The notes beneath the pieces were generated by a model. The model had not been told where the DNA came from, ran no database searches, and saw only the letters and a program-made list of their open reading frames with translations. From positions 35,956 to 99,955 of the forward strand of contig JAETUG010000006.1 of assembly GCA_021768705.1 (NCBI GenBank): a stretch of DNA of 64,000 nucleotides. The letters run 5' to 3'. Below are positions 43,501 through 51,908 of the stretch, in pieces. The position numbers were made by a program, and so were the translations under genes. This DNA comes from Bacillota bacterium (GTDB lineage Bacteria > Bacillota > Clostridia > Lachnospirales > Anaerotignaceae). Numbering within the stretch: the stretch's first letter is position 1; each line of letters starts with the position of its first letter.

Positions 43501-44748
43501 TTATTCTCTGATCTGACCGTCACCGTAAATGATATATTTCGTTGTCGTCAATTCCTTCAGACCCATAGGCCCACGGGCATGAAGCTTCTGGGTACTGATG
43601 CCAATTTCCGCACCAAAGCCGAACTGGCCGCCGTCTGTGAATCTGGTGGAAGCATTGACATAAACCGCCGCCGCATCCACTTCATTCAGGAAACGCTGGG
43701 CATTGGTATAATTTTCTGTAACAATGGCTTCGGAATGGCCTGTGGAATATTTTCTGATATGATCGATAGCTTCATCCAGATCCTTCACCACTCTTGCAGA
43801 AATGATGAAGTCAGCATATTCTGTGCCCCAGTCTTCTTCTGTTGCCGCAATGGAACCATCCACCAGCTTTTGCGTGGCTTCATCGCCGCGAATTTCCACT
43901 TTCTTCTGCTGCAGAGCCTTGCCGATCTCCGGCAGGAAGGTTTCCGCGATCTTTTCATGTACCAAAAGGCTTTCGCAGGCATTGCATACACCGGGACGCT
44001 GAGTTTTGGCATTGATGACGATTCTTGCGGCTTTTTCAAGGTCTGCACTTTCATCCACATAAACATGGCAGTTGCCTACACCCGTTTGAATGACAGGAAC
44101 GGTACTGTTCTGCACCACACTGTTGATCAAACCTGCGCCGCCACGGGGGATCAGTACATCTAAGTAGCCGTTCAAACGCATCATTTCATTGGCTGTTTCT
44201 CTGGAGGTATCAGGCACCATCTGCACGCAATCCTCCGGCAATCCCTCTGCCGCCAGGGCAGAGCGCAGGGCTTTGATGGTAGCCTGATTGGTGCGGAAGG
44301 CTTCCTTGCCACCACGCAGGATGACCGCGCTGCCTGCTTTCAGACACAGACCAAAGGCATCCGCTGTCACATTGGGGCGAGCTTCAAAAATAATGCCAAT
44401 GACACCCATAGGTACTCGCTTCTGCCCTACCACCAGACCATTGTCCAGCGTCTTCATGGAAAGCACTTCGCCCACGGGGTCATCCAATTTTGCCACCTGC
44501 CGCAGACCATCAGCCATATCTCCCAGACGGGCTTCTGTCAGGGTCAGTCTATCGATGAAAGCACCTTTGATGCCATTTTCCAATGCCGCATCCACATCCG
44601 CTTTGTTTGCCGCTAAAATCTCTTCCTTTGCCGCCAACAGGGCATCGGCAGAGGCCAGCAATGCTTTATTTTTTCTGGGCGTAGGCAATGTAGCCAAAAC
44701 GACTGCCGCCGCCTTTGCCTTTTTTCCCATTTCCACCAGATTACTCAT
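43501..44748 (-). CDS. proA: Gamma-glutamyl phosphate reductase
   Basis: Second step of proline synthesis, reducing glutamyl-5-phosphate with NADPH. The 415-residue aldehyde-dehydrogenase-like protein has the catalytic Cys in QRPGVCNACESLL (about residue 255). It also carries VPMGVIGIIFEARPNVT, LIPRGGAGLI and the C-terminal RGPMGLKELTTTKYI. The start overlaps the upstream cyclo-ligase gene by eight bases. proB lies 1.7 kb upstream in the same direction, separated by three unrelated genes. Confidence 0.96.
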   Translation of the reverse strand: MSNLVEMGKKAKAAAVVLATLPTPRKNKALLASADALLAAKEEILAANKADVDAALENGIKGAFIDRLTLTEARLGDMADGLRQVAKLDDPVGEVLSMKTLDNGLVVGQKRVPMGVIGIIFEARPNVTADAFGLCLKAGSAVILRGGKEAFRTNQATIKALRSALAAEGLPEDCVQMVPDTSRETANEMMRLNGYLDVLIPRGGAGLINSVVQNSTVPVIQTGVGNCHVYVDESADLEKAARIVINAKTQRPGVCNACESLLVHEKIAETFLPEIGKALQQKKVEIRGDEATQKLVDGSIAATEEDWGTEYADFIISARVVKDLDEAIDHIRKYSTGHSEAIVTENYTNAQRFLNEVDAAAVYVNASTRFTDGGQFGFGAEIGISTQKLHARGPMGLKELTTTKYIIYGDGQIRE

Positions 44749-45313
44749 GTTTCCTTCCTCCCATCCATCCGTTTTCCGTTACGATATCATCCAAAGGGAT
44801 ATCTGTTTTTTCTGTGGGGATCGGTGCTGTCCGCATCTGCGATTGGAACGCCAATCCGATTTTCCTGTATCCCTGATTGTTTTCGAAGTAAGTATCATAA
44901 TAACCGCCGCCATAGCCGATGCGATTCCTTTTTGTATCAAACAAGGCTCCGGGCACCAGAAACAAATCGCCCCTTTCCGGAACGATGGCATCTTCCTTTT
45001 CCCCCAAAGGCTCCATCACGCCGAAATGGCCTTCTTTCAGATCTGCAAAAGAATCGATTTTCAGAAAATACATTACCCGTCCCTTTTCCGTTTTGGGGAC
45101 GGCAACGATCTTCCCGTCTTGCCATGCTTGAACTATAATATCTCTCGTTTCCACTTCGGAGCCCATACTCACGAAAGTGAAAATGCTTTTTGCGGATTGA
45201 TATGCTTTGCTTTGCAGGATATGCGCCGTGATTTGTCTGCTTTTTTCTTCCCGCTCCGCCAAAGGCATCCCATCTCGCCGTTTCAAGGCTTCTGCCCGCA
45301 ATGCTTTTTTCAT
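44741..45313 (-). CDS. 5-formyltetrahydrofolate cyclo-ligase
   Basis: Converts 5-formyl-THF to 5,10-methenyl-THF using ATP. The 190-residue protein has the N-terminal KKALRAEALKRRDGM helix and a LVPGALFDTKRNRIGYGGGY ATP/substrate motif continuing YDTYF. Family length (about 190) supports the ATG at 45313, which has GGAGGG upstream. The longer open frame overlaps DUF2085. It overlaps both neighbours, so it is translated in a tight operon. Confidence 0.93.
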   Translation of the reverse strand: MKKALRAEALKRRDGMPLAEREEKSRQITAHILQSKAYQSAKSIFTFVSMGSEVETRDIIVQAWQDGKIVAVPKTEKGRVMYFLKIDSFADLKEGHFGVMEPLGEKEDAIVPERGDLFLVPGALFDTKRNRIGYGGGYYDTYFENNQGYRKIGLAFQSQMRTAPIPTEKTDIPLDDIVTENGWMGGRKHE

Positions 45314-45933
45314 GGAAGAAACCCTCCTACTGCAAAAATGATGCAAAATACCAGTACCAAAGAGATCCGCCGCAGGGGCAGTTTCCTCTTTCCAAAAATA
45401 TTTTTCAAAATCAGCCAAAGGACACCGGCCCAAAGACAGACTTCCCCTACAATGGAAAGCATTGCCCCAATGCCTTGCAGGGGCAACCCAAACCAAAGAC
45501 ACAAACCAAATGCCCCACCGCAGACGACCACAAAAAGCAATTCCTTCGTATTTTTGTAAATCGCCTTATCATTTTTCTCAACAGGGTCGAAATTCCCAGC
45601 CAACAAAAGCAGCCCTGGAACGACTGCACCAATGAGGCTTCCCGTCAGGACACGCAAAAACTGATTGCTTTCCCAAAGCCCCATATAGCTGCAAAAGCCA
45701 TCCGCCGACATGGGGAGGATACAGCAGAGCGTCAGGAGCATTTGTTTTGCGGAAAAGGGTTGATTTCCCGCCATCCGCTTTTTCCAAAGAAAAAAACACA
45801 GGGCAAAAAATACGCCGATATAAATACCCGTACAACGGGCGCAGAGGGGCATTTTCCCATTTCCCCATATAAAACTGCGCTCCGCCATCTGATGACAGAC
45901 GGCAGAGCCCATTCTCTCCAAAAAATCAACCAT
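45310..45933 (-). CDS. DUF2085 family membrane protein
   Basis: A membrane protein of about 207 residues. The DUF2085 signature is at the N-terminus: VCHQMAERSFIWGNGKMPLC followed by ARCTGIYIG, with Cys and His residues that could bind metal. Five or so membrane helices follow. Function unknown. The start is uncertain: ATG 45933 is used because it avoids overlap with the zinc-ribbon gene (stop at 45938), but it lacks a good ribosome site. A GTG/ATG further upstream (to 46011) is possible. It overlaps the cyclo-ligase gene by four bases. Confidence 0.78.
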   Translation of the reverse strand: MVDFLERMGSAVCHQMAERSFIWGNGKMPLCARCTGIYIGVFFALCFFLWKKRMAGNQPFSAKQMLLTLCCILPMSADGFCSYMGLWESNQFLRVLTGSLIGAVVPGLLLLAGNFDPVEKNDKAIYKNTKELLFVVVCGGAFGLCLWFGLPLQGIGAMLSIVGEVCLWAGVLWLILKNIFGKRKLPLRRISLVLVFCIIFAVGGFLP

Positions 45934-45937
45934 ACTA

Positions 45938-46420
45938 TCAATATTCAAGACTATAATATCCAAGACCGCCAAGCACACCAGATACGACGCAGCACAAGAG
46001 CCAAATAGCAATCATCACAACGCTGACCGTCATCAGCAGCTTACCGAAACGGCGATAATCCTCGGAGGGGCTTTTGGAAAGAACAACGCCGGCAACACAG
46101 CCTGCGATGGCACCAAGCCCACCTACCATCACAATCAGCACGATAATCAGTATTTTCAGCAAAGGGTGGATGGTGGCATCTGCAGAAACTTTTTCTTTTC
46201 TGACATATTCCGCATCACCGGTTTCCGTATTGCTTTCAAAATGATGGGTCTTTCCATCATTGTCTTCTACAGTAAAGCTATCTACTGCTTCTGCTTTGAC
46301 TTCTTCCGCCTGACCATCGATTGTAGTCTTGGCAGGATCGATATTATTTTTCACATTACAAACGGGGCAGCCCAAACTTTCATCCAAGATCTGTCTGCCA
46401 CAATTAGGACAATAACTCAT
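45938..46420 (-). CDS. Zinc-ribbon membrane protein
   Basis: A 160-residue protein with an N-terminal zinc ribbon (YCPNCGRQILDESLGCPVCN, two CxxC knuckles). A polar acidic region (about 25-85) and two hydrophobic segments (KILIIVLIVMVGGLGAIAG and LLMTVSVVMIAIWLLCCVV) follow. It is typical of small clostridial membrane proteins of unknown role. Ribosome site AGGAGG. It lies between proB and the DUF2085 gene in the same direction. Confidence 0.8.
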   Translation of the reverse strand: MSYCPNCGRQILDESLGCPVCNVKNNIDPAKTTIDGQAEEVKAEAVDSFTVEDNDGKTHHFESNTETGDAEYVRKEKVSADATIHPLLKILIIVLIVMVGGLGAIAGCVAGVVLSKSPSEDYRRFGKLLMTVSVVMIAIWLLCCVVSGVLGGLGYYSLEY

Positions 46421-46453
46421 CTCTTTTTCCTCCTTATTTTTTCAATTTACAAA

Positions 46454-47239
46454 TCACCCAAATAGTGTGCCCACATCTTCTCCATCAATAATGCGATGCA
46501 CAACTTTCGGGTCTTCCCCATGGGCGATCGCCATTTTAACCCCCGCATCCAAGCAGATCATCGCTGCCTGCAGCTTGGTCTTCATGCCGCCAACACTGAA
46601 TTCCGAACCTTTCTTTTCTCCCGCCATAGCTCTGATCTCATCGGTCACCGCCGCCACATTTGCGACCCGTTTCGCATCAGGATTGGAACGGGGCTCTTTA
46701 TCATAGAGGGCATCGATATCCGTTAAAAGAATCAGCAGGTCTGCCTTGATGATCTCCGCCACCATAGCGGAAAGGCGATCATTATCGGAAATTTCGATTT
46801 CGTATGTGGAAATCGTGTCATTGGCATTGACAATCGGCAGGATGCCCATTTCCAATAGTGTTTCCAAAGTATTCTTCGTATTTTCGTATCTGCTGTCGCT
46901 GCTCAATTCTTCCTTTGTCAGCAAGATCTGGGCAACGGTCTGATTATATCTGTCAAAAAAGTTATGGTAGATCTGCATCAACATGGCCTGCCCCACTGCT
47001 GCCGCCGCCTGTTTTTCCCGAACGATCGTAGGGCGTTCCTTCATCGTCATGCGCACGGCACCAACGCCGATGGCGCCGCTGGTGACCAGAACGACTTCCT
47101 TGCCCCGGTTTCGCAGGTCAGTCAAAACCCATGCCAGTTCTTCGATCCGTTTCAGGTTCAGTCTGCCGTTGGGATATGTAATGGTAGATGTACCCACTTT
47201 TACTACGATTCTGTCACAATCTTTCAGTTTTTCTCTCAC
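46454..47239 (-). CDS. proB: Glutamate 5-kinase, short form without PUA domain
   Basis: First step of proline synthesis. The 261-residue amino acid kinase has VVKVGTSTITYPNGRLNLKR at the N-terminus, EVVLVTSGAIGVGA, NANDTISTYEI and DNDRLSAMVAEI. It ends after the kinase domain and lacks the C-terminal PUA domain found in the roughly 365-residue enzymes; such short forms occur in many bacteria. The start is a GTG at 47239 with GGAG eight bases upstream. A TATACT -10 element lies near 47293. Confidence 0.93.
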   Translation of the reverse strand: MREKLKDCDRIVVKVGTSTITYPNGRLNLKRIEELAWVLTDLRNRGKEVVLVTSGAIGVGAVRMTMKERPTIVREKQAAAAVGQAMLMQIYHNFFDRYNQTVAQILLTKEELSSDSRYENTKNTLETLLEMGILPIVNANDTISTYEIEISDNDRLSAMVAEIIKADLLILLTDIDALYDKEPRSNPDAKRVANVAAVTDEIRAMAGEKKGSEFSVGGMKTKLQAAMICLDAGVKMAIAHGEDPKVVHRIIDGEDVGTLFG

Positions 47240-47364
47240 AGTCTCAGCTCCGTTTCTTTCGTAAAGAATGTAAAGATTCCTCCTCATATTACAGTATACA
47301 CCAAATCTCTATCATAAAAAAGGAAATTTCTATTAAGAAAAAAGAAATTGTAGTGATTCATAAA

Positions 47365-47390
47365 CAAAAGCGAGCCCATAGGCTCGCCTT
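47365..47390 (-). terminator. Terminator after glnS
   Basis: GCGAGCC-CATA-GGCTCGC (47370-47387), a perfect 7-bp stem. On the minus strand it is followed by TTTTGTTTAT, 16 bases after the stop. Confidence 0.85.
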
Positions 47391-47405
47391 TGTGATTTTC
47401 TTTCT

Positions 47406-49085
47406 TTATTTCAGTTTGAAGGAACTCTTCAGAGGAACAATGCGGTTGAATACCAGATGTTCTTCTGTTGTGTCCTTTGTATCTACGATATAATAACCGT
47501 TTCTCATGAACTGGAATCTGTCGCCCTTCTTTGCATCTTTGACGGAAGGTTCGATAAAACATTCTTTTACTTCCAGAGAGTTGGGATTCATAATCATTTC
47601 GCCGTTGGGATCATCGGGGTTGTCCAGCATCATATGATCATACAGTCTGGCTGTCGCAGCCACGTTGTTCTTGGCACTTACCCAATGCAGTGTGCCTTTA
47701 ACCTTTCTGCCCTCGAAACCACTGCCGCTTCTTGTTTCAGGGTCATAGGTGCAGTGTACTTCTGTCACAACGCCGTTTTCATCCTTCACAAAGTCTGTGC
47801 AGGTCACAAAGTAAGCACCTTTCAGGCGCACTTCCTTACCCGGAGCCAGACGGAAGAATTTCTTTACGGGTTCTTCCATAAAGTCTTCTCTTTCGATATA
47901 CAGTTCTCTGGTGAAAGGAACTAATCTCTTGCCCAATTCAGGCGTTTCGGGATTGTTTTCCAGTTCCATCATTTCCACCTGATCTTCAGGATAGTTGGTG
48001 ATAACCAGCTTCAGAGGGTCCAAAACTGCCATAACCACCTTTGCTTTTGCCTTCAGGTCATCACGGATACAGTAATCCAACAGACCGCTGTCTACCATGC
48101 TGTTTGCCTTGGAGACACCGATGCGTTCGCAGAAATCACGGATAGACGCAGGGGTATAGCCACGGCGGCGCAGACCGCTGATGGTCGGCATACGAGGGTC
48201 ATCCCAGCCGTCAACCAGACCATTTTCCACCAAAGCACGGAGTTTTCTCTTGCTCATAACGGTATTTGTCATACCCAGACGGGCAAATTCAATCTGTCTG
48301 GGGGGATTTACGGTATAGCCCGCTTCTCTTACCACCCAGTCATAGAGAGGTCTGTGGTCCTCAAATTCCATCGTGCAAATGGAATGGGTGATGCCTTCGA
48401 TAGCGTCCTCCAAGGGATGTGCAAAGTCATACATCGGATAGATGCACCACTTATCCCCTGTGGTATGATGGTTGGAATGGGAGATACGATAGATCACAGG
48501 GTCTCTCATATTGATATTGGGGGATGCCATATCGATCTTCGCACGCAGTGTTTTGGAGCCATCGGGGAATTCGCCTGCTTTCATCCGTTCAAACAGATCC
48601 AGGTTTTCCTCTACGCTTCTGTTGCGGTAAGGGCTTTCCTTGCCGGGTGTGCTCAGGGTACCGCGGTATTCTCTCATTTCTTCCGCTGTCAGTTCATCCA
48701 CGAAAGCCTTGCCTTCTTTGATGAGCTTCACTGCTACTTCGTAGTATTTATCGAAATAGCTGGAGGCGTAATACAATCTGTCTTCCCAGTCGAAGCCCAG
48801 CCATTTTACGTCCTCCTGAATAGATTCTACATATTCTACGTCTTCTTTTGTGGGATTGGTGTCATCAAAACGCAGGTTGCATTTGCCGCCGTACAAATTT
48901 GCCAAACCAAAATTCAGACAGATAGATTTTGCGTGACCGATGTGCAGGTAGCCGTTAGGTTCGGGCGGGAATCTGGTGTGGATCTTATTCAGTTCCCCTT
49001 TCAGGTCTTCCTGGATGTAGTTGTGGATAAAGTTACCCGTTGCACCCAGACCGCTGTTGTTTTCCATGTTTTTTTCTTCAGCCAT
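47406..49085 (-). CDS. glnS: Glutaminyl-tRNA synthetase
   Basis: Charges tRNA-Gln directly. The 559-residue class I synthetase has the HIGH motif in [15 protein letters not shown] (about residue 37), the KMSKS equivalent in [10 protein letters not shown] (about 270), and the C-terminal beta-barrel anticodon domain ([13 protein letters not shown]...). The ATG at 49085 has GGAGGG upstream and a typical short charged N-terminus; an upstream ATG in frame is unlikely. GlnS in a Firmicute is probably acquired ultimately from proteobacteria or eukaryotes, but it is common in clostridia. It is a single gene with its own promoter and terminator. Confidence 0.95.
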   Translation of the reverse strand: MAEEKNMENNSGLGATGNFIHNYIQEDLKGELNKIHTRFPPEPNGYLHIGHAKSICLNFGLANLYGGKCNLRFDDTNPTKEDVEYVESIQEDVKWLGFDWEDRLYYASSYFDKYYEVAVKLIKEGKAFVDELTAEEMREYRGTLSTPGKESPYRNRSVEENLDLFERMKAGEFPDGSKTLRAKIDMASPNINMRDPVIYRISHSNHHTTGDKWCIYPMYDFAHPLEDAIEGITHSICTMEFEDHRPLYDWVVREAGYTVNPPRQIEFARLGMTNTVMSKRKLRALVENGLVDGWDDPRMPTISGLRRRGYTPASIRDFCERIGVSKANSMVDSGLLDYCIRDDLKAKAKVVMAVLDPLKLVITNYPEDQVEMMELENNPETPELGKRLVPFTRELYIEREDFMEEPVKKFFRLAPGKEVRLKGAYFVTCTDFVKDENGVVTEVHCTYDPETRSGSGFEGRKVKGTLHWVSAKNNVAATARLYDHMMLDNPDDPNGEMIMNPNSLEVKECFIEPSVKDAKKGDRFQFMRNGYYIVDTKDTTEEHLVFNRIVPLKSSFKLK

Positions 49086-49202
49086 TGGTCGCCCTCCTGT
49101 ATTTTCATTCGTTAGAAATTTTTTTACAATCAAAGTATGATGCTTTTCTGTGAAACAAAGCAGACACGTTCGTGACTGATTCACAGACATAACTCTGTAA
49201 AT

Positions 49203-49231
49203 ATTATAATACAATGTAGGTTTTAAGGCAA
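49203..49231 (-). promoter_or_regulatory. Promoter of glnS
   Basis: Minus strand TTGCCT (49226-49231), 17-base spacer, TATAAT (49203-49208). The leader is about 110 bases, too short for a T-box, and shows no T-box sequence. Confidence 0.75.
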
Positions 49232-49256
49232 GAAACATGACAAATTTTTCTGACCA

Positions 49257-49330
49257 TATATATAGATTATCGATATATATGAAACAATAAAAATTTGTTA
49301 TTAGACATATATAGATATCCTATATATAAT
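49257..49330 (+). promoter_or_regulatory. Operator/promoter region of the PadR-SEDS pair
   Basis: A very AT-rich stretch. TATATAG-ATATC-CTATATA (49308-49326) is a perfect inverted repeat, and a related ATATATAGATTATCGATATAT lies at about 49257-49279. A TATAAT box (49325-49330) overlaps the first repeat; the -35 (TTAGAC, 49301-49306) is weak. The position fits autoregulation by PadR. Confidence 0.5.
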
Positions 49331-49374
49331 CAAGATAAAAATATATCGACTATCTACATAAAGGAGTGATCACA

Positions 49375-49722
49375 ATGCCGATCGATAAAACCTTGCTGGC
49401 GGGAAGCACCGCCACCCTCATCCTAAAACTGTTGGACGGGCAAGATATGTACGGTTACCAGATCATTGAAGAACTGGCTCGCCGTTCGGATAATACCTTC
49501 CAGTTAAAGGCAGGCACCCTCTATCCCCTGCTGCATGGGTTGGAGAAAAAGGGACTGCTGGAAGCCTACGAAGAACATGCCGACTCCGCCCGTATCCGTA
49601 AATATTACCGACTGACAAGCAAAGGAAATAAATTTCTAAAGGAAAAAACTGCCGAATGGAAGGAATATTCCTCCGCCGTCAGCAAAATCCTGGAAGGAGG
49701 TCTTTGCTGTGAATGCTTCTGA
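49375..49722 (+). CDS. PadR family transcriptional regulator
   Basis: A 115-residue winged-helix repressor. The PadR core is clear: LLAGSTATLILKLLDGQDMY, then GYQIIEELARRSDNTF, LKAGTLYPLLHGLEKKGLLE and RKYYRLTSKGNKFL. The ATG at 49375 has AAGGAG eight bases upstream; a GTG three codons earlier overlaps the ribosome site. The SEDS-like gene begins 14 bases before its stop, so the two are translationally coupled and probably form a regulator-effector unit. The inducer is unknown. Confidence 0.9.
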   Translation: MPIDKTLLAGSTATLILKLLDGQDMYGYQIIEELARRSDNTFQLKAGTLYPLLHGLEKKGLLEAYEEHADSARIRKYYRLTSKGNKFLKEKTAEWKEYSSAVSKILEGGLCCECF

Positions 49723-51118
49723 TCCCTTCAAACGATACGCAGAAAAGGTCTGCGAACAGATCAGATGGAAAAAAGCGCATCCCGTTGTAGCACAGGAGAT
49801 CGAAAACCACCTGATCGACCAAAAAAATGCCTATATGGACATGGGCGATCCGGAAAGCATCGCCGAGGAAAAGGCTCTGCTGCAAATGGGTGACCCTGTG
49901 GCAGTGGGAGCGGCATTGGACAATACCCATAAGCCTGCGCCCCAATGGGGGATGATCGGATTGGTATTGCTGCTGTTTTTGCTAGGTGCTGTCATTCAGT
50001 ATCTATTCATCACAAATATATCGCCAGAGGAAGGTTATAAATCTATTTCCATAAATGGGCTGCTTCTTTATCTTCCATTAAGTCTGGCTGCCTTCATTGG
50101 AGCATATTTCTTGGATTTTTCCTTCTTCGGAAAACATCCCTATCTGCTCCCCCTATGCCTTCTGGGAATTGATGTATTGGCGCAGCTGATCGGCGCAGGA
50201 TATAATGGCAACAAATGGCTTACTCTCGGCGCTTTTACACTCAGCCCCATTGCTTTATCAACATTGTTCCCACTGACCTTCTGCGGCATATTTTATCATT
50301 TGCGGGAAAAAGGGAAACAGGGCTATTTTCTGGGCGGTTTGGCGGCGGCTTTTTTCTGCGTACAGTTAGCCCTTTGCCATACCTTTGCCGGACTTTTTCT
50401 GTTCGTCTGCGCCGCTGGGGTTTTGATGCTCGTTGCGGCAATGCGAAACTGGTTTGGTGGGAATACGAAGTCCCTCCTGCTGTTGTTCATTCTTGTGGGA
50501 ATCGCTGTATTTCTCTTTCTGATATGTGCAGTTTCCTATCGGTTTGAACGTGTGCAGACGCTGCTGACTGTTTTCCATCCGGAAACAGACCCGCATGGCA
50601 CAGGCTATCTTCCGCTTCTGTTGCGAGAAATATTGGAAAACTCTGTTTTTCTTGGAGAAGGAACTGCTTTTGCGGAAATCAATACTTATCTTCTACTTCC
50701 TCCGACAGAATTTCGGTCGAACTATCTGCTGACCTTCCTGACCTATCGCTACGGCTGGGCAGTTCCCATCGGATTGGTGCTGCTGTTGGCATTGTTCCTT
50801 GCCTTGGGCTTCCGCAAACGTCTGAAGCAGAAAAGCCTGTTGGGGCAGATGGTATCCCTTGCCATCCTCTGCACCTTCGCAGCGGAAATCCTCATTTACA
50901 TCATCGTAAATCTGGGGTATCCCATCATTGCTCCCATTGCCCTGCCCTTCCTGTCTTATGGCGGCTCTGCCCTTCTGCTGAATATGGCACTGGCAGGGGT
51001 ATTGCTCTCCGTATTCCGTACAGGAGAGGTCTATCGGGACAACACGAAGCCTGTTTTCAGCGAATCAAAGTTCATTCAATGGAATGACGGCAAGCTCATC
51101 ATTTCCTTCAAAAACTAA
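49709..51118 (+). CDS. SEDS-like (FtsW/RodA/SpoVE) membrane protein with N-terminal prefix domain
   Basis: A 469-residue protein. Residues 1-75 are a soluble alpha-helical prefix domain of the kind linked to PadR regulators (HPVVAQEIENHLIDQKNAYM, DPVAVGAALDNTHKP). About ten membrane helices follow. SEDS marks are the PETDPHGTGY loop and SYGGSALLLNMALAGVLLSV near the end. The usually invariant HTDF segment reads RSNY (in EFRSNYLLTFLTYRYG), so glycosyltransferase activity is doubtful. The start is GTG with AAGGAGG eight bases upstream. No class B PBP gene is adjacent. Confidence 0.82.
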   Translation: MNASDPFKRYAEKVCEQIRWKKAHPVVAQEIENHLIDQKNAYMDMGDPESIAEEKALLQMGDPVAVGAALDNTHKPAPQWGMIGLVLLLFLLGAVIQYLFITNISPEEGYKSISINGLLLYLPLSLAAFIGAYFLDFSFFGKHPYLLPLCLLGIDVLAQLIGAGYNGNKWLTLGAFTLSPIALSTLFPLTFCGIFYHLREKGKQGYFLGGLAAAFFCVQLALCHTFAGLFLFVCAAGVLMLVAAMRNWFGGNTKSLLLLFILVGIAVFLFLICAVSYRFERVQTLLTVFHPETDPHGTGYLPLLLREILENSVFLGEGTAFAEINTYLLLPPTEFRSNYLLTFLTYRYGWAVPIGLVLLLALFLALGFRKRLKQKSLLGQMVSLAILCTFAAEILIYIIVNLGYPIIAPIALPFLSYGGSALLLNMALAGVLLSVFRTGEVYRDNTKPVFSESKFIQWNDGKLIISFKN

Positions 51119-51124
51119 ATTTGA

Positions 51125-51153
51125 TTGAAAAATCCTCCGAAAGAATGTAAAAT
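51125..51153 (+). promoter_or_regulatory. Promoter of the DUF5721 gene
   Basis: TTGAAA (51125-51130), 17-base spacer, TAAAAT (51148-51153), about 32 bases before the ATG. Confidence 0.75.
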
Positions 51154-51177
51154 AGAATCAATATTCTTAGGAGGATT
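51131..51177 (+). terminator. Inverted repeat overlapping promoter and ribosome site
   Basis: AATCCTCC-GA-AAGAAT (51131-51146) pairs with ATTCTT-A-GGAGGATT (51163-51177), then ACTTTTT. In readthrough RNA from the SEDS gene this could act as a terminator or hide the GGAGG of DUF5721. RNA from the gene's own promoter lacks the left arm. Confidence 0.5.
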
Positions 51178-51184
51178 ACTTTTT

Positions 51185-51655
51185 ATGCTTGCTTTCACCG
51201 TCAATGACACAAAATCTTTCATGGCACTTCTTTTGAAGGGCGATACCTTTGATTCCTTCCTCTTTCGGCAGGGGGAATTGACCACCTTCGCCTCTTTCAT
51301 CATCGAAGGCAAGCGCTGCATGGATTTTTATACTGCCGAGGAACAGGAGCAGGGACTTTCCCGCTATGTCCGTTGGGAAGAGATGCGCCCTTTCGTATTT
51401 CATGCCATCAAGGGCAATAAGCTGCCTAAGGCAATCAAGCTGGTGTTTTCCCTTTCCGAAGAAAAAACCACGAACCTGCCCAATACGAAGGCCGCTTTCC
51501 TGAATATCCTCTTCAAGGACAACACTATTTTCTGTACCACCGCTATTTCCCAGGAAACTTTTTCCTTAGATAAAAGCCCCGAAAAGCTCTGGGAAGAATA
51601 TGTGCTGAAATTCTTCAAAAAAAACGGCATTGGCATCCAACTGCCAGATACATAA
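51185..51655 (+). CDS. DUF5721 family protein
   Basis: A 156-residue soluble protein of a family I associate with Lachnospiraceae (DUF5721). It begins MLAFTVNDTKSFMALLLKGD and continues TFDSFLFRQGELTTFASFII with EGKRCMDFYT. The C-terminal half ends KNGIGIQLPDT. No catalytic motif is evident and the function is unknown. The ATG at 51185 is chosen for the AGGAGG nine bases upstream. It is a single gene with its own promoter and terminator, between the SEDS gene and htpG. Confidence 0.78.
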   Translation: MLAFTVNDTKSFMALLLKGDTFDSFLFRQGELTTFASFIIEGKRCMDFYTAEEQEQGLSRYVRWEEMRPFVFHAIKGNKLPKAIKLVFSLSEEKTTNLPNTKAAFLNILFKDNTIFCTTAISQETFSLDKSPEKLWEEYVLKFFKKNGIGIQLPDT

Positions 51656-51668
51656 GCCAAACACAATA

Positions 51669-51696
51669 CTCCGTCCCCTTGGGCGGAGATTTTTTA
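51669..51696 (+). terminator. Terminator after the DUF5721 gene
   Basis: CTCCG (51669-51673) pairs with CGGAG (51684-51688) around an inner CCC/GGG stem, followed by ATTTTTTAT. Confidence 0.8.
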
Positions 51697-51714
51697 TGGG
51701 GGAAACCCCACTTA

Positions 51715-51741
51715 TTAGCACTCACTTAAAACGAGTGCTAA
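51715..51741 (+). promoter_or_regulatory. CIRCE operator (HrcA binding site)
   Basis: TTAGCACTC-N9-GAGTGCTAA, an exact match to the CIRCE consensus. It lies just upstream of the htpG -35 element, so htpG is probably in the HrcA heat-shock regulon. Confidence 0.93.
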
Positions 51742-51748
51742 TTTCTTC

Positions 51749-51776
51749 TTGACTTTTCCTTTTTGCGTGATAAAAT
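51749..51776 (+). promoter_or_regulatory. Promoter of htpG
   Basis: TTGACT (51749-51754), 16-base spacer, TAAAAT (51771-51776), eight bases after the CIRCE element. Transcription from here gives a leader of about 125 bases. Confidence 0.7.
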
Positions 51777-51792
51777 AAATATCAGTGACGTA

Positions 51793-51880
51793 CAGAGCCA
51801 CAGAAAAAGGGATGATATCCAATGCTTGCATGGATATCATTTGATTTTATCCGACAATATCAACCATCGCAACGGCTCTG
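51793..51880 (+). promoter_or_regulatory. Structured htpG leader RNA
   Basis: CAGAGCC (51793-51799) pairs perfectly with GGCTCTG (51874-51880). Inside, ATGATATCCA (51812-51821) pairs with TGGATATCAT (51831-51840), extended by TGC/GCA. The fold ends about 20 bases before the AGGAGG. Confidence 0.55.
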
Positions 51881-51908
51881 CAAAAATTTTACTCAGGAGG
51901 TTTTTATC

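Noticed and set aside
49086..49200. T-box riboswitch in front of glnS
   Set aside because: The leader is only about 110 bases and has neither the T-box sequence nor a terminator/antiterminator pair.
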